Assembly (NCBI RefSeq): GCF_036785885.1
Contig: NC_092317.1
Span: forward strand, 8,930,501-8,994,500
Length of the DNA: 64,000 bases
Direction: 5' to 3'
From: Coffea arabica
Lineage: Eukaryota > Streptophyta > Magnoliopsida > Gentianales > Rubiaceae
The position numbers and the translations under genes are program-made. Of this stretch, positions 49,272-61,420 are shown piece after piece; within the stretch, counting starts at the first letter, position 1, and each line of letters opens with the position of its first letter. The notes beneath the pieces were generated by a model that made no database searches, was not told the origin of the DNA, and saw only the letters and a program-made list of their open reading frames with translations.

Positions 49272-50778
49272 GTCCACGAAAAAAATTTTAAGATTGGAAA
49301 GTGAGAATAATCAAAAACATGAAGGTAGCAAACTGGATTTAGTCCGCATTAGATGTCATCGAAAAGTATTGCTTCAATATTTTCTCTTTTTGTTTAATTC
49401 GTTCTGTGAAATGTATTTCTTTCTTTTTTTAATCAACTCTTGTAAATCTTTATAAGTTGACAAATGATTATGCAAAATGGCTTGTCTTTCTCTTCTTTTT
49501 CCGCTTTTAAGTTAGCCGTCAAACCAATTACTTAAGTTAATGTTTTGCTTCCCTTTCCAGATTAGTGCTATAAAGAAAGGCCTAATGACAGACCAATTGG
49601 GTGGATTTTGAACCACTCATTTTGCCATTTGAATTAATTACATTTCCCTGTCTAGGAGAATTGTCCAGCTTACAAAATTAACCACATAGTTGGCCCAATC
49701 AATCACAGTCCACTATTTCAAAAAACCAAACATTTATCAAAGAAGCTTCCTCCATTAGTGGATTGCTGTAACGACTTAAATTGCTATTAATTACTCAAGA
49801 TGTAGGATGGAAAAGTATGGTAGCAATTGAGACGCGCCATAAGCAGAGAAAGAGATAAGCTGTGAAGAGGTTTAGTTGATTTTTTTCCTTCCCTCTTTGT
49901 TTCCATTTTCTATTAGTTAGCACTGAGTTGTTTTTGTTGATAAGGGAACTAAGCAGCCGCTATTCGAGAGTGTGCGCTGAGTAAACTTGATCCTGTGTAA
50001 TAACTCACCAATCACACGAAGAGATAAGATGTATTAGGCAAACCTTACGCGACGAACGGAAGTCTCAGAAAAGGTTCGAACTTAGGTAAACAGGAAAGTA
50101 TGATATCAACTTTACTATATCGTGTAACACAAGAGACATTGAGTTACTTTAGTTAGCACTGAGTTGTTTTCTTTTGAACTTTTTTCAGATGGTGTTTGGG
50201 ATTTTCTTATATACAGCTGCCTATTAAAAGGGTCAGGTTGCATTTTGATCAGATTACACGATCCTCTCTATAATTTGGCAAACTTCTATCGGGATTAATG
50301 CATTTCAAGGTAGGGCGCATTTTTTGCCCTCATCATTAACAAGTAGATCAGTGTAATTAAACCAACTTTCATAGACTAAATAATATTTGGACAAATCTCA
50401 GGAAGGTACGTGACACTAACAGAAGATTTTAAAAGCATAAGCTTACCTAATTGACTTGAAGAACAAATCCAAATCTAACATTAATCGCTATAGAAAAGAA
50501 AAGGTAATAAAATAACTACCAGTAATACTAATACGAACATATTTATCTTTTCAACAACAAATCTTATTGAAATAAAAGTAACGGAATACCAACTGGCAGT
50601 GATACCAAATGGTTACCAGTTTATGTGGTCTAATACAGAGTGGTGAATTCAATAATTTACAAAACTATGAAATATATTTTGTAACTAGTGAAACATAACC
50701 ATATTTAGCCAATTGTCCACTTGCTGCTCATGTAAAAGCTTTAGGCACAAGCCATGGTTCCGTTTTAACCATCTAAAA
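49272..50778. other. Spacer downstream of the minus-strand CYP82
   Basis: Apart from the SINE-like insertion at 49935-50150 I see nothing coding. The 3' end of the CYP82 transcript at 50779 should lie in about 50500-50778. Confidence 0.4.
49935..50150 (-). mobile_element. SINE-like insertion with long target duplication
   Basis: AGTTAGCACTGAGTTGTTTT occurs at 49915-49934 and 50151-50170 (two further bases also match on the left). The 216-bp insert has, on the minus strand, 'cctaagttcgaacc' (B-box-like) and 'tagcggctgcttagttccct', wording I associate with tRNA-derived plant SINEs. No clear A-tail, so the class is tentative. Confidence 0.6.
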
Positions 50779-52732
50779 TTATTCATAAAGTGCATGATTA
50801 GGCAGGCGTGGCTTGATGAGCACCTCCAGTGGAGTAGTCTTGCACAAGCGCGTACCCAAACCTTCAGTCATGTCCACTGGTAAGTTTGATGGGGTTGTGA
50901 ATTCAAAACCCTGCAGCAATCGGGCAACGATCAAGTATATCACCTGTGTTGCCATTAGCATTCCTGGACATGATCGTCTTCCAGAGCCAAAAGGGGTGAA
51001 GGCATAATCGAGGCTATAGCCATCGTCATGCATCTTTCGGGGACCATTGCAACTATTCAAGAATCTCTCTGGTAAAAACTTATCTGGTTCCCACCAAACT
51101 CTTGGGTCGCGATGCAGTTTCCACACGTTCACCAACAATAAAGTATTTTTAGGAATGAGGTAGCCGCCAACGGTACAATCTTCGATGGCTCGGCGTGGCA
51201 CGGATATAGGTGGTGGATATAGGCGGAGTGTTTCTTTCGAAATAGCTTGAATGTAGGCCAAACTCTTGATATCTGATTCTTCTACCCATCTGTCTTTACC
51301 AACATGTCTATCTATCTCTTCCTGCGCTTTCTTCATGACATGTGGATGGTTTAGTAACAGGGACATGAGCCATGTTAAGTGTGTTGATGTGCTTTCAAAC
51401 CCTCCTACGATCAGAGTCTGCAAAGTATAGATAATATGGTGAGTAGTTTCTCGGTGAATAAATAAAGTCCCATGCCGTAAACACATGCAAAAGCTTGATA
51501 CTATGTTAGTAGTGGAATGTGTTGGGCTAGTTTCCAACCGATTTTAAAGATTTGATTTTAGGTTTTGACTCTCAAAAAACTATTTCATTGTTTTTTTTTC
51601 TCCTTTCAAGGGAGAAAACCTAAAATCTAATTTTTAAAATAAACTTTTGAAAATAAACTGTCATGGTGCTATGAGAAAATGTCCAAGGCTGTGAGATACA
51701 TGAAAAATCCTAGCAAAAACCGTGTAGAAAGTTGAGAGATAAAGATACGGTGAAAGTGTGGCAGCTTACCATGATTGTGGCCTTGATCGCAGTCTCCCTC
51801 GAGTATCCAAACACAGACTCGCTTTGGATTTTTGAAAGCAACACATCTATGAAGCCTTTCTCATCTATTGTCTCACTATTCATCCTTCGCTAAGTATGCT
51901 CATCCCACAAATCCTGAACAACAGCGTCAAGCTCTTTCGCGAACCCCTTCATGGACTTAATGTGCCCTCCTATATCAAGCCATTTCAAAAATGGAATTGG
52001 AATCATATCTGACAAAACAAATTGCCCGGCATAGTGTACAAGTGCCTTAAAAACTTTCTGGAATTGAGCATCTTTATTTGTGCCAACCTCAGTTTCACTG
52101 TATCTCATCCCAGAAACTTTCTTCACAATAAGATTCAATGTGAATTTCTCGAACAGCTTCCTCAATTCCACTTTGGCTGGACTTGCTGTACTACTTTTCC
52201 CATCAACATTGTTGGCCTTACTGAAAATTGAGAACAGTTCTTTCATGGTATTATCGACCTCTGAGACTCGGATATGCCTGACTTTCTCAAGCCCCCGAGT
52301 TGAAAGTAAGTCAAGAAAAACTATCTTTCGCATCTCGCGCCAATAGGGACCGTACGGTGCAAAACCAAAAGATGCATTGCCAAAACAAAGAGTTTCAGCA
52401 AAAACTGATTCAGGGCGTGAGGAAAGGGCTTTGTCACTGATGGTAAAGCAATCTTTAACCAATTCCCAGTTGCTCACGACAAGGGCTGGTGTCATACCAA
52501 TGCGTAAGGCGAAGACAGGGCCGTATTTCTCAGCCATGGCTGCTAAGTTCCTCGCCACAGAACTTTTGGTATTAAAGCTAAGAAAGTGGCCTATGATAGG
52601 CAAGCCACCTGCTGCTTCTGGTGGATATGGGAGCTTACTTTTTGGAATTTGGCTCCTTGATTTCCATTTTCTTTGGAGTTGAAAAAAAGCAAGAACGGCT
52701 ACAATTGTCACCAGATATGGAATGAATTCCAT
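50779..52732 (-). pseudogene. CYP82-family P450 with a single in-frame stop
   Basis: Exon 1 is 51770-52732 and exon 2 is 50779-51417, with a GT-AG intron of 352 bp and 533 codons before the terminal stop's end. Everything is intact except TAG at 51890-51892, about codon 281, in DEHT-stop-RRMNSETIDEK; relatives have a sense codon here (NER in the 36385 gene), and CAG to TAG by one transition is the simplest origin. Present: anchor MEFIPYLVTIVAVLAFFQL, hinge PPEAAGGLPIIGHF, helix C WREMRK, I-helix GGFESTSTHLTW, ExxR as KETLR, LPERFL, haem loop FTPFGSGRRSCPGM and end PNHALYE. A TATA box is in place. The stop would remove the I-helix, K-helix and haem ligand, so the protein as read is dead. Alternatives are a sequencing error or a segregating null allele. 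Confidence 0.9.
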
Positions 52733-52788
52733 TTTCTGATTTCTCCGGGAAGTAGATGAGTGATGTACTGCTTAGCTTCTATCAGCTC

Positions 52789-52796
52789 TTTATATA
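52789..52796 (-). promoter_or_regulatory. TATA box of the minus-strand CYP82
   Basis: TATATAAA on the minus strand, 57 bp upstream of the ATG at 52732, leaving room for a leader of about 25-30 bases. Upstream, at about 52855 and 52892, 'ataatggggac' is repeated as a possible promoter-proximal direct repeat. Confidence 0.65.
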
Positions 52797-53453
52797 GGGA
52801 AATTCTAGCAGCTTCAGAGCACAATCCCAATATAACGACACAGATATTATATAATGGGGACAATTCCATTTACGTTTTACACTTGCTTACATAATGGGGA
52901 CGATTACATGGCATCGGCTGATGCAGCAATGTGGCAAAGTTCAAAACCACTTCGTTAATTCTGAAAATGACAGGAATTTAAGAGTTTACTTGTGAACGCT
53001 GAGCACAAACAGCCAATTCAAAGAGTTGAAGTATTTCGTATTCTTCCATTCTCCATTAACTACCTATAGTTAAATATTCCTCATCCAGTTCATTTTACTA
53101 TCTTTTTTTCTCTTTCCGTGCATTATGAAGCGTGACATAGTAGAGATGTAGTAGTTCTTTATATACTGAAGTTAGAGCCTTCAAATATATTTGGCAGTTA
53201 ATTTGAGATTTGTGCTTTTAATTGTTAAGAACTTCAAAAGAAGCTGCCTAAAGCGGTTAACGTGCATTGAACAGTGTCAAATTTCATCTGTGAACTGTGA
53301 AGTAGTAGAGTTCAGCACTGCTTGCTCTTGATGGACTTCGTACAGAAAAATGATCGCATGTCTATACAAAAGGAACGAAAAATGTTGAGTTGATTGTCAA
53401 TAATTACAAGAACTCTATCAGATACCTTCCCTTTACGACATTTACAAGCTATT
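52797..53453. other. Upstream region of the minus-strand CYP82
   Basis: No gene seen; it contains the promoter repeats noted at 52855 and 52892 and otherwise unremarkable AT-rich DNA. Confidence 0.4.
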
Positions 53454-53461
53454 CAGGGTTC

Positions 53462-54152
53462 TTTTTTTTTTTTTTTGGTACGAAAGATATAATGCATTAA
53501 AAGAGAAATAAAAGAGTTAAGTAGCATTTACAATCCTCTTCTAACAGCCTACACATAGCTGTGGGTTTACAAGACATAGCCGGATGTTATTCCCATGTTT
53601 ACTAAAAAATCTGTGCATCTGTTGGGTTCTCTGTAGATGTGCCTAATATGTGTTTGCTGGAAGTCCTGCAAGGCGCTCCTGCAATCAAAGATAATAGTGG
53701 AAAATTCACGAGTGTCAAGGTTGAGTGTTTAGAATGTCCAAGACAACTTTTGCATCCAACTCAATGATAAAATGCGAAATGTTAAGGGATTTGGCTTAGG
53801 CAGAGCCCATTCCTTAGTGCCCATAATTCAACAGCAATGTTGATAGCAGTTCCCAGGTTCCTGTAGAATTCCCCCATCCATTCTCCCATGTGATTCCTAA
53901 TTAGGCCACCTGCTCCTGCTTTCCCTGAGTTCCTCAAGGATAATCCATCAGTATTGAGTTTGAAGAATCCCTGGGAAGGAGCTTCCCAATGAATATTGAT
54001 CTGCTGCTTCTTTCTAATGGTGGGGCCCATTGATGGCCCCATATATAGAAATTCTGATAAGGCAAAACACCAGGAAAAAAAACTAGGGTAGATTAGGTTA
54101 TAGGACATTTATCGTTGCAGGAAAAAAAAAAAAAAAAACTAGGGTGTTTTTG
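53462..54152 (-). mobile_element. 5'-truncated LINE with RNase H domain remnant
   Basis: Minus strand: HWEAPSQGFFKLNTDGLSLR, NSGKAGAGGLIRNHMGEW and AVELWALRNGL match the RNase H domain that ends plant L1-type LINE ORF2 (W..P..G..KLN.DG, GAGG..R, E..AL..GL). After frameshifts, IIELDAKVVLDIL and the YREPNRCTDFLVNMG block can be read. The element ends in a poly(A) run (T run at 53462-53477 on the plus strand). CAGGGTTC at 53454-53461 and 54153-54160 is a likely target duplication. No reverse transcriptase is present. Confidence 0.8.
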
Positions 54153-54377
54153 CAGGGTTCCACTGAATGTTTGGATTGCTCTTTTCTTGAGAAAAAAATT
54201 AGCATTTTCCATAAAAAAGTGTATTTTTTAATCATTTTGTTACCTTACAACAAATTTTTTTTTTTCTCAAAAGCTCTTGAAGAGTTGCAATCCAAACAAC
54301 CTCTAAAATTAGTTAGTTGTGGAGGAACTTTGGTTCTTGTTAGTATAGGAAGCATTGAGTCAGGTGTAGCTAACTGA

Positions 54378-54625
54378 TCGAAATTTAGCGAGGAAATTTT
54401 TATCTTTTGTTAATGAGATTTTTTGCAGAATCTTTAGAGGTGGGCACTGGCTATGCGTAGTCGAAATTTAGCATGGAAATTTCTATCTTTTGTTAATGCG
54501 ATTTTTTGCAGGGTCATTAGAGGTGGAAACCGACTATGCGTAGTCGAAATTTAGCGAGGAAATTCCTATCTTTTCTTAATGAGATTTTGTTTAAGGACAT
54601 CAGAGGTAGCACTGGCTATGCGTAG
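54378..54625. repeat. Tandem repeat, three copies of about 83 bp
   Basis: Copies start at 54378, 54461 and 54544, each with TCGAAATTTAGC near the beginning and ending CTATGCGTAG. Copies differ by scattered substitutions. No coding sense; origin unknown. Confidence 0.9.
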
Positions 54626-56455
54626 CACAGCCGGCCTCATCTAGGATGGATATAAATGCATACATTTAATAGACTGAACTGTACACTGGTTTCTACCGTA
54701 CACTTGATTTAATTGTTTCGATCTGCACTCAGCTGTGAAAGCTGCTGATAAAATACATTTAACACCAGTGATTGACGTTGTAACAACAGAATCATAGACT
54801 AGCACGATCAATATAAATTCACTCACCCTCAGATCTTTTATTTTTCTTTATAAGGGTAATAATGCCCCTTCAGAGAAGCATTGTTATCACATTGTTATCC
54901 GCTAAACTTGATCTAGCACGATCAATGTAACTCGTAATTTGCACGATTATCAAGGCGTGACGAGAATGATAAAGCACATCAAGTTTTTCAATATACATTG
55001 TAATAGGCATTATGTGGAAATGAGTTAGTTTTTCGTTTGTTCACCATCCAATTTTCATCAAGGATAATAGCCATGATACTTGAGGCTTTGGTTATGTAGC
55101 CTTTGCATTTGATGTCCGATAGCTAAAGAAAAAGATTCGGAACTAATCTTTAAGTGTTAATTGAGTCCCCAACTTCTCAGTTGTTCCTTAGCATTCTGCT
55201 ATTCTTTACACGGAAGCCATGGAATAAAGCGATTGTAGGAATGTAGAAATTGATCAATATTCCTCAAAGTTCGTCTAGCTGATGTTACAAGGTACCAGCA
55301 CAATTTGCACCTGGTACACTCAAGACAGATAATAGAATCTGCCGAAATAGACAGTGCAAGTACCATCCTTCGGTTTCCTTACTTCTGTTGAACATCAAGG
55401 CCATAGCCAAATATCATTTTGAATGCATTGTGTCACTTTAGAATTATAAATTATTTAGTGTTTTTGAGCAACTGGGCAATTAGTGAACAGGTAAGAATCG
55501 ACCCCATAATAAACAAATCGAATTCGAGCACAACATTAGCCTCGTATAGCAAACCACTTGGATAAGTTCTTGAAAATTGATATATCCATTAAACATAATC
55601 AATATAATATAAATGCATTGTATACGCTCAAATGTAAATATGTACACCTTCTTTTTTTTTCCCTCAAAGTAAATATACAAAAAATTAATGTTATTTTTTA
55701 TAAGACAAAACTAATATATTTTCATATACTCTAAATCATGTACTATTCCAAGGGAGGAGGGACGGGTTGAGCGGTACGAGAGGAAAGAGCATAAGTAAGA
55801 GGTACTATTCCCAAAAAAAATAGAACTAAATCATTCTAGAACTCAAGTTCAAACACAAGTTTAGTTTGTTGAGTTGAACGAGTCAAATTCAAATTCAAAC
55901 TCAAATATCTAAATAAACTTATGAATCGAATTTGAATCAAACTTGAAATTTGTGTAATAAAAGAATGAATTTAAATACCATATGCAAACCGAGTATGAAC
56001 ATCAAATAATATGTGAATAGCCTCTGAATATTAAGTGTTCAACTTAATTTGACTCGTTAAAAGATATAATCTCAGTCATGCAAAAAATTTTCATCTAGTG
56101 GACCAACGTGTGCCAGTTTGCATGATAAACAATGACGTAGTCCTCCCATTAAAAATCACGTATTTATAGTTTAATTAGTGTCAACCAAGTTGTTAACCAT
56201 TTCTATCAATCCTTTTATCTTCTCGTCCTGTTGACAGTTTTAAAAAGGTGGCTGAGCTTTCCTTTTTTTTTTTTTTCTTTTTAAACAAAATATGCACAAA
56301 AGTCTCCTACGCTGTAGACAAGGCGGGAGGGTTTTTCTATTGTTGGTTAGATTGGGAGGGTTTTCCTATTGTTGGATCGATTGGGAGGGTTTTCTTATTG
56401 TCGGTTTGATCTGTTGCAAGTAAAGCGTCTTTGAATTTTAACCCTGTTCACGTGA
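54626..56455. other. Intergenic DNA, minor repeats only
   Basis: No gene seen. 55845-56060 has 'gaactcaagttcaaac' and 'gttgaacgagtcaaattc' words resembling an old CTCGAG-type MITE. 56324-56410 is a triplicate of about 32-33 bp (TTGGGAGGGTTTTCCTATTG and variants). A T-run lies at 56261-56275. Confidence 0.5.
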
Positions 56456-56463
56456 CTAAAGAT

Positions 56464-57231
56464 GGGGGTAATTTCACAAACCTTCCCTGAGGTATCTGAT
56501 GATTTTACTAAACTCCTTCAAAATTTTAAAAGTTACACTTACCTCCCTTATTCACATAAAATGTCAATACTAGCCTTAACATTTTGATAAAATTTCCTTG
56601 CTTGGTGTGCATATACAAAGAATGGGATTTACAATTATTTTCTTTTCTTTTTCTCTTCTTATTTTTTCTTATTATATTTTTTGCTAGTGAAATCATAGAA
56701 AACTATAAACACTAACTCTAAATGTTGAATTAGTTACTTCTTTTAACAACTTTGAATACCATCCAATTTTTATTTATTTATTTATTTTTTAATCAAAAGG
56801 GACTCTAACTCAAAAAGAAATGGTCAAAACTACTACCAAACTATGATAATTCCAATAATTTAAAAATTTACAAACTCTAAAAGTAGTATGATGATGCTTT
56901 CTTCTCTAATTTAGAAAAATATGTATCCTGTAAAATGTCATTAAAAGTATTCTATTATAATGTAGAGCTATTGTCATAATTGCTTATCAAATAATAAATA
57001 TGGTATTAAAAATTTGGCACTCTTTTCTTATATTTGTGCTAACAATTGCTTTGGAAAGTAATTAAATTTTATAAGCTAAGGGTATTTTGGAGTGTTCATT
57101 TAAATTATTTACCAAGTCTAAAGTATGGTTATCAAAAGTGTAAAATCAAGAGATGTATATATAAGTTTTGAATCTTCGTAGGAGCTCAGTGAAATTGCAG
57201 AAATTTAAATGGAGGTTTATGAAATTATCCC
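56464..57231. mobile_element. MITE with GGGGNTAATTTCA ends
   Basis: The ends are GGGGGTAATTTCACAAACC and, inverted, GGGATAATTTCATAAACC. The 8-bp flanks are CTAAAGAT (56456-56463) and CTAAAGAC (57232-57239). 768 bp, AT-rich, non-coding. Same family as the element at 57688 and the end remnants at about 3480 and 12165. Confidence 0.75.
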
Positions 57232-57239
57232 CTAAAGAC

Positions 57240-57679
57240 ATGAAACGTGTGCTTCTGGGGCTTGACATTGGTGATTCCTCCAACTTCTTGTTTTCATTAT
57301 ATTGCATGCTTGACTTCGATCCTTAGAATATAGGATCAGCCCGCAATAATCCTAGATGGATCCGTTTTGAAGAAGGATCCATTGTTGTACTTACTTCTGA
57401 CTTAACCTTATGTCCATTCATCAAGTTGACTTGCATGGTAGTCTGCTGTTAATTGCATGTATTGCCAGCTTGATTCCAAGTCAAATGTTAGAAATGGATA
57501 CTTAATAATCCATCGGCTGAGGCTTCTAAAGTCCACGGATCACTAATGGTTGTCATTTTTCATAAGCCAACGTTGTATTTGGGTCCACAAGAAGAAAAAG
57601 GGCTGCTGACATTTATCTCTGTCTTAGACTCCTTGCAGGATGCCGTGATTCACTTGCCAGAGAGGCGAAAAATGCAGCA
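57240..57679. other. Spacer between two MITEs
   Basis: Sequence of normal complexity (GGATCC-containing) with no open frame or family match I recognise; it could be old single-copy DNA. Confidence 0.4.
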
Positions 57680-58208
57680 TAGTATTACGGGATAATTTCA
57701 CAAACCTCCCCCAAGGTTTTTGACAATTTCACTCGGCTTCCTTCAGATTTAAGAAACTACACTAACCTCCCTTGGTGTGATAATATGACTATAATGTCCT
57801 TCACTTAATAGATAATTCACAATATCATGCAAGGGTTAAATAAAATCAAGAAAAAGAAACCCTACCTCTTCTATTCTCCACTAACAGCCATTCTTTCTTT
57901 TTTCTTTCCTCTTACTCTTGTAAGCAACGATTCTTTTTTCATTTCTCTTATTGTCTCTTTGTCTTTCCTTTCCTCTTACTTTTTCTCTATATTCATATCT
58001 CTGTTTATCTTAATGATGACCAATCATACCATAACCATCTCTGTTTACTTGATGAATATGGTACTAGTTTACTTGCATGAGCAGATTTCATTGTCAACTA
58101 AAGAGAAATGAATATGCTTGTAGTGATGATAAAGAAATAAATAATGCAATTGATAACTAAGAAGCATGGAAGAAGAGAGATTAGTGGGAAAATTGTTGGG
58201 TTGATTAT

Positions 58209-60107
58209 TGACGTGCGCGGAGTATACACATACAATTAAACTCATCCTAATCAAGTTTTACATTTATAAACTCCTAAATACCCCACACGCGATTTATCGC
58301 AAGTATACGAATCGTGAGCGAGTATAGGGTATTAAGGGTCGATCCCACAAGGAAGATTGCAATTACCGGTACTACTAAAGTTTCTCTATTATTTAGACTA
58401 TCAATGAATTATAACAAATTAAAACCTACTGAAATTATACAAGAAAATAACAAATGAAAGCTCCTTAGGTTGTGGTATCCCTAACTACTCATGCAAGTGT
58501 TATATTTGGATCATTGAATACTACATCTAGGCTAATTATGGTGTAATTTCCTTATGCATTTGAATCCTACTTTCGTAGTGAATCAATTATACTCATAACT
58601 AATCCATACCTATTTTCATGGTTATGAAATTAGCTACAAGTTCATTTCTTCAATGAAATTACATGAAATGAATCACTAAAAACCACATAAGTGCACCTCT
58701 ACTTTCGTGAGTGTACTCCCTATGTTTAGCACTTCTTGAACTAGTGTTAAATCTCAATTTTCATTACAGAAACAACACCTTAGATAATCACAATTAATGG
58801 TACCAGATTAATCATGATTTCAAGAGCTAAAGTGCTAAATAACTTGCTCAAATCATAGCAGTCAAATAACCAAATAATAAACACTAACAATTATAGAAAG
58901 TTCAACCAAACCCAAGGTATAAACTTTAGAAACACATAATGAACACAAAATCCAGAACTTGTATATTAACTAAACTTGGAATCAAATACAAAAGATAAAG
59001 AGTTTGGAAGGAATACAACCCTTGTCACATGAGCTTTCTTCCTTGCCTTCTTCATCCTCCATCTTCATCCTAATCTAGATAATAAACAAGAATGGAAAAG
59101 CTACACTACTCTATACTAAGCTAAACTAACACTAGGGAGATGAAAGAGCTACATTTCTGCAACTTTCCGCTTCTCCCGTATGTCTCTCTCTATTTTTCTG
59201 CTATGAACTCCAATCTCCCCAATCTCCTTCTTCTTGCAATGAATTTGGCTATTTAATGATGAAAGTTGGTCAAGAAATGAGGATTACATCTCCCTTTTAC
59301 AGCTGGGAATGTTTCTCACATGTCTAGCATCCAATGTGAGTTTGTGGGGGTGAAATTGAGTTTTACGCGTACAGAGCAGCCTTTTCTGACCACAATCCGG
59401 CCAGGAATCCGGCCAAATTCAGGCCGGATTGCTACAGTAAATCTGGGCTGCTACAGTGATCCGAGCTGCTACAGTACCTCGGATCCGTATGGATCCGAGC
59501 TCGGTTCCACTAACCCAGAAACAACCGAGGGTTCGGATGAATAGTGGATCCGAGTGTGGATCACTTGCTCTGTTTTTGGCCCAACTTCAACCAATCTTTT
59601 CTTGATGTTAGAGGCTGAACCAGCTCATGTCTAAAACACGAAAGTTGTAGCCTTTTGAGTTATCTTTCTAATGCATCAAGAATCACCTCATTTGGATCTG
59701 TGTAGGCTGAGATATGACTGAAATACCCTTGCCTACTCCATGCCTTGTTCCAGTTTCGACCAATAGCAATTGACTCTGTACTTCGGCCTTTTGACCTAGA
59801 AAATCTTCAAACTGGATTCAGATGTCTTCACCAAAGTTGTAGATCTATCTCTTATCTTCAAATGGGTTCAAGAATCATCCCAATCCGATCATTGTAACTC
59901 AAGTTATAGCCGAAATACGAAAATGTGTCAAAACTGTCAAAATACACAAAATCCAAGTAAAAAGTGATAAAAACCTCATTTAATTGAACAAAAGCATTTT
60001 ATACCAATTATAGCCAAAATAAATCATTTTCTTCCAATAATATACGCAAAGTGACTAAAAATAATATAAAATATCATACAATTATTACGTAAATTAGTCA
60101 CTTATCA
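58209..60107. repeat. Athila-like solo LTR (1899 bp)
   Basis: TGACGTGCGCGGAGTATACA start, CACTTATCA end, and a perfect 5-bp duplication ATTAT (58204-58208 and 60108-60112). Long stretches are nearly identical to the LTR at 1610-3363. No internal sequence, so it arose by LTR recombination. Confidence 0.93.
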
Positions 60108-60228
60108 ATTATTATCCTGAAAACTTGTATAGAATGTTAACAAATGCATTTCATTTTCTTTACTTGATTAATATTGTTGGTTCTGGTTTTTGTTATGGAT
60201 GGCTTTACTCTGTTTTACAATGTTAATA

Positions 60229-60587
60229 CTCCCTCTGTTCCATTTTGATAGTTCTAGTTTTTTTTTCACACAGTTTAAGAAAAGTAGTTAATTTTGTTGG
60301 AAAAACAAATTTAGATTGCTATTTTTCTAAAATACCCTTACATTAAATAAAGTTGGCTTTTCACATATCAATATGTTCTGGAAAATCTAAATGCATTAAA
60401 TGGGGTATGTTCTATTCAATACTAACAATCTATATTAAATAAGGTAGTTTATAGTAATAACAACTTATATTGAATAAGGGTATTTTAGAGAAATTAAAAG
60501 ACAACTACATTTTTCAATTGGAAAGTGGACTACAATTTGGGATAGACGAAAAAGGAAAATAGGACTATCAAAGTGAGAAGGAGGGAG
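60229..60587. mobile_element. Stowaway-type (Tc1/Mariner) MITE
   Basis: The ends are CTCCCTCTGTTCCATTTTGA and, inverted, CTCCCTCCTTCTCACTTTGA, flanked by TA on both sides (60227-60228 and 60588-60589). 359 bp, AT-rich, non-coding. Confidence 0.88.
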
Positions 60588-61138
60588 TATATGTTTCTGT
60601 GGAGGTCGGAGTATTGTTCTACTGGTGGTGGTAGGTTAGATTATTACTTGTTTTGCGACAGTGCAAGGTATTGAATTGAAGTTTAGAGTGTGAGTTTGGT
60701 TGTTGGTTGTTAAGGGAGAATTGATTTTTCAAAAACATTTTGACTAGGATGATATTACAAGGCAGATGTTGGGATTTTTGAAACTGCTAAAATTCTTAAA
60801 CTGTTCAAATTATTTGCTTAGTAGGTTTGTCGCATGTTTGGAAATAATTAGATTTGGCGTTGGAGTTTGAAATGTTTGCTTGGTGGTAGTGTTGTTGCAA
60901 ATTTGGAAAAAAGTGTTGAGAAAACAAGTTTTCTTTTGTGTTTTATAGAACAAGAGTAATTTAGGATATTTGAGGAAAAATCTAGCCTGATGGGTCTATC
61001 TTATTACCTAAATAGTAAAAGCAAGGAAACTAGGTGTAATTTCTAAAACTTGAGGGGAGCTCTCTGTAACTGTCAAATATTTCAGGGAAAGTTAGTCCAA
61101 TTATCCCTAGTATTATATAAACCAATTATTAACACTTA

Positions 61139-61417
61139 GGATGTGTTTGATAAAATTGAAATCTGAAATCTGAAATCTGAAGTTTGAATTCATTAAATTA
61201 TTAAATTGTTAAGTATTAAATCTAATACATTTGAATGCATATCACATTCAGTGATAAGTAAATATTTATCACTTAATTTTGGGAGCAAGTTTTGCCTTGA
61301 AAATTCAATGCCACTTAATTAATTTAGATGTTCAATTTTTGGTTATCAAACGGTATAAGTATGTTAAGATCTAAATCCATTAAATTTAAATGCTGAATTG
61401 GATTATCAAATAGACCT
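61139..61417. mobile_element. Small PIF/Harbinger-like MITE
   Basis: The ends are GGATGTGTTTGATAA and, inverted, (A)GGTCTATTTGATAA, with TTA at 61136-61138 and 61418-61420. Sub-terminal tandem 'gaaatct' units are present. Related in end sequence to the pair at 39741-41407. Confidence 0.65.
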
Positions 61418-61420
61418 TTA

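Larger units (their letters stand above)
57688..61107. mobile_element. Large MITE-family element split by a solo LTR
   Basis: The ends are CGGGATAATTTCACAAACC and, inverted, GGGATAATTGGACTAAC. Perfect 8-bp duplication TAGTATTA (57680-57687 and 61108-61115). It contains the solo LTR at 58209-60107 and a Stowaway MITE at 60229-60587. Without them about 1.16 kb of non-coding sequence remains. Confidence 0.75.
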
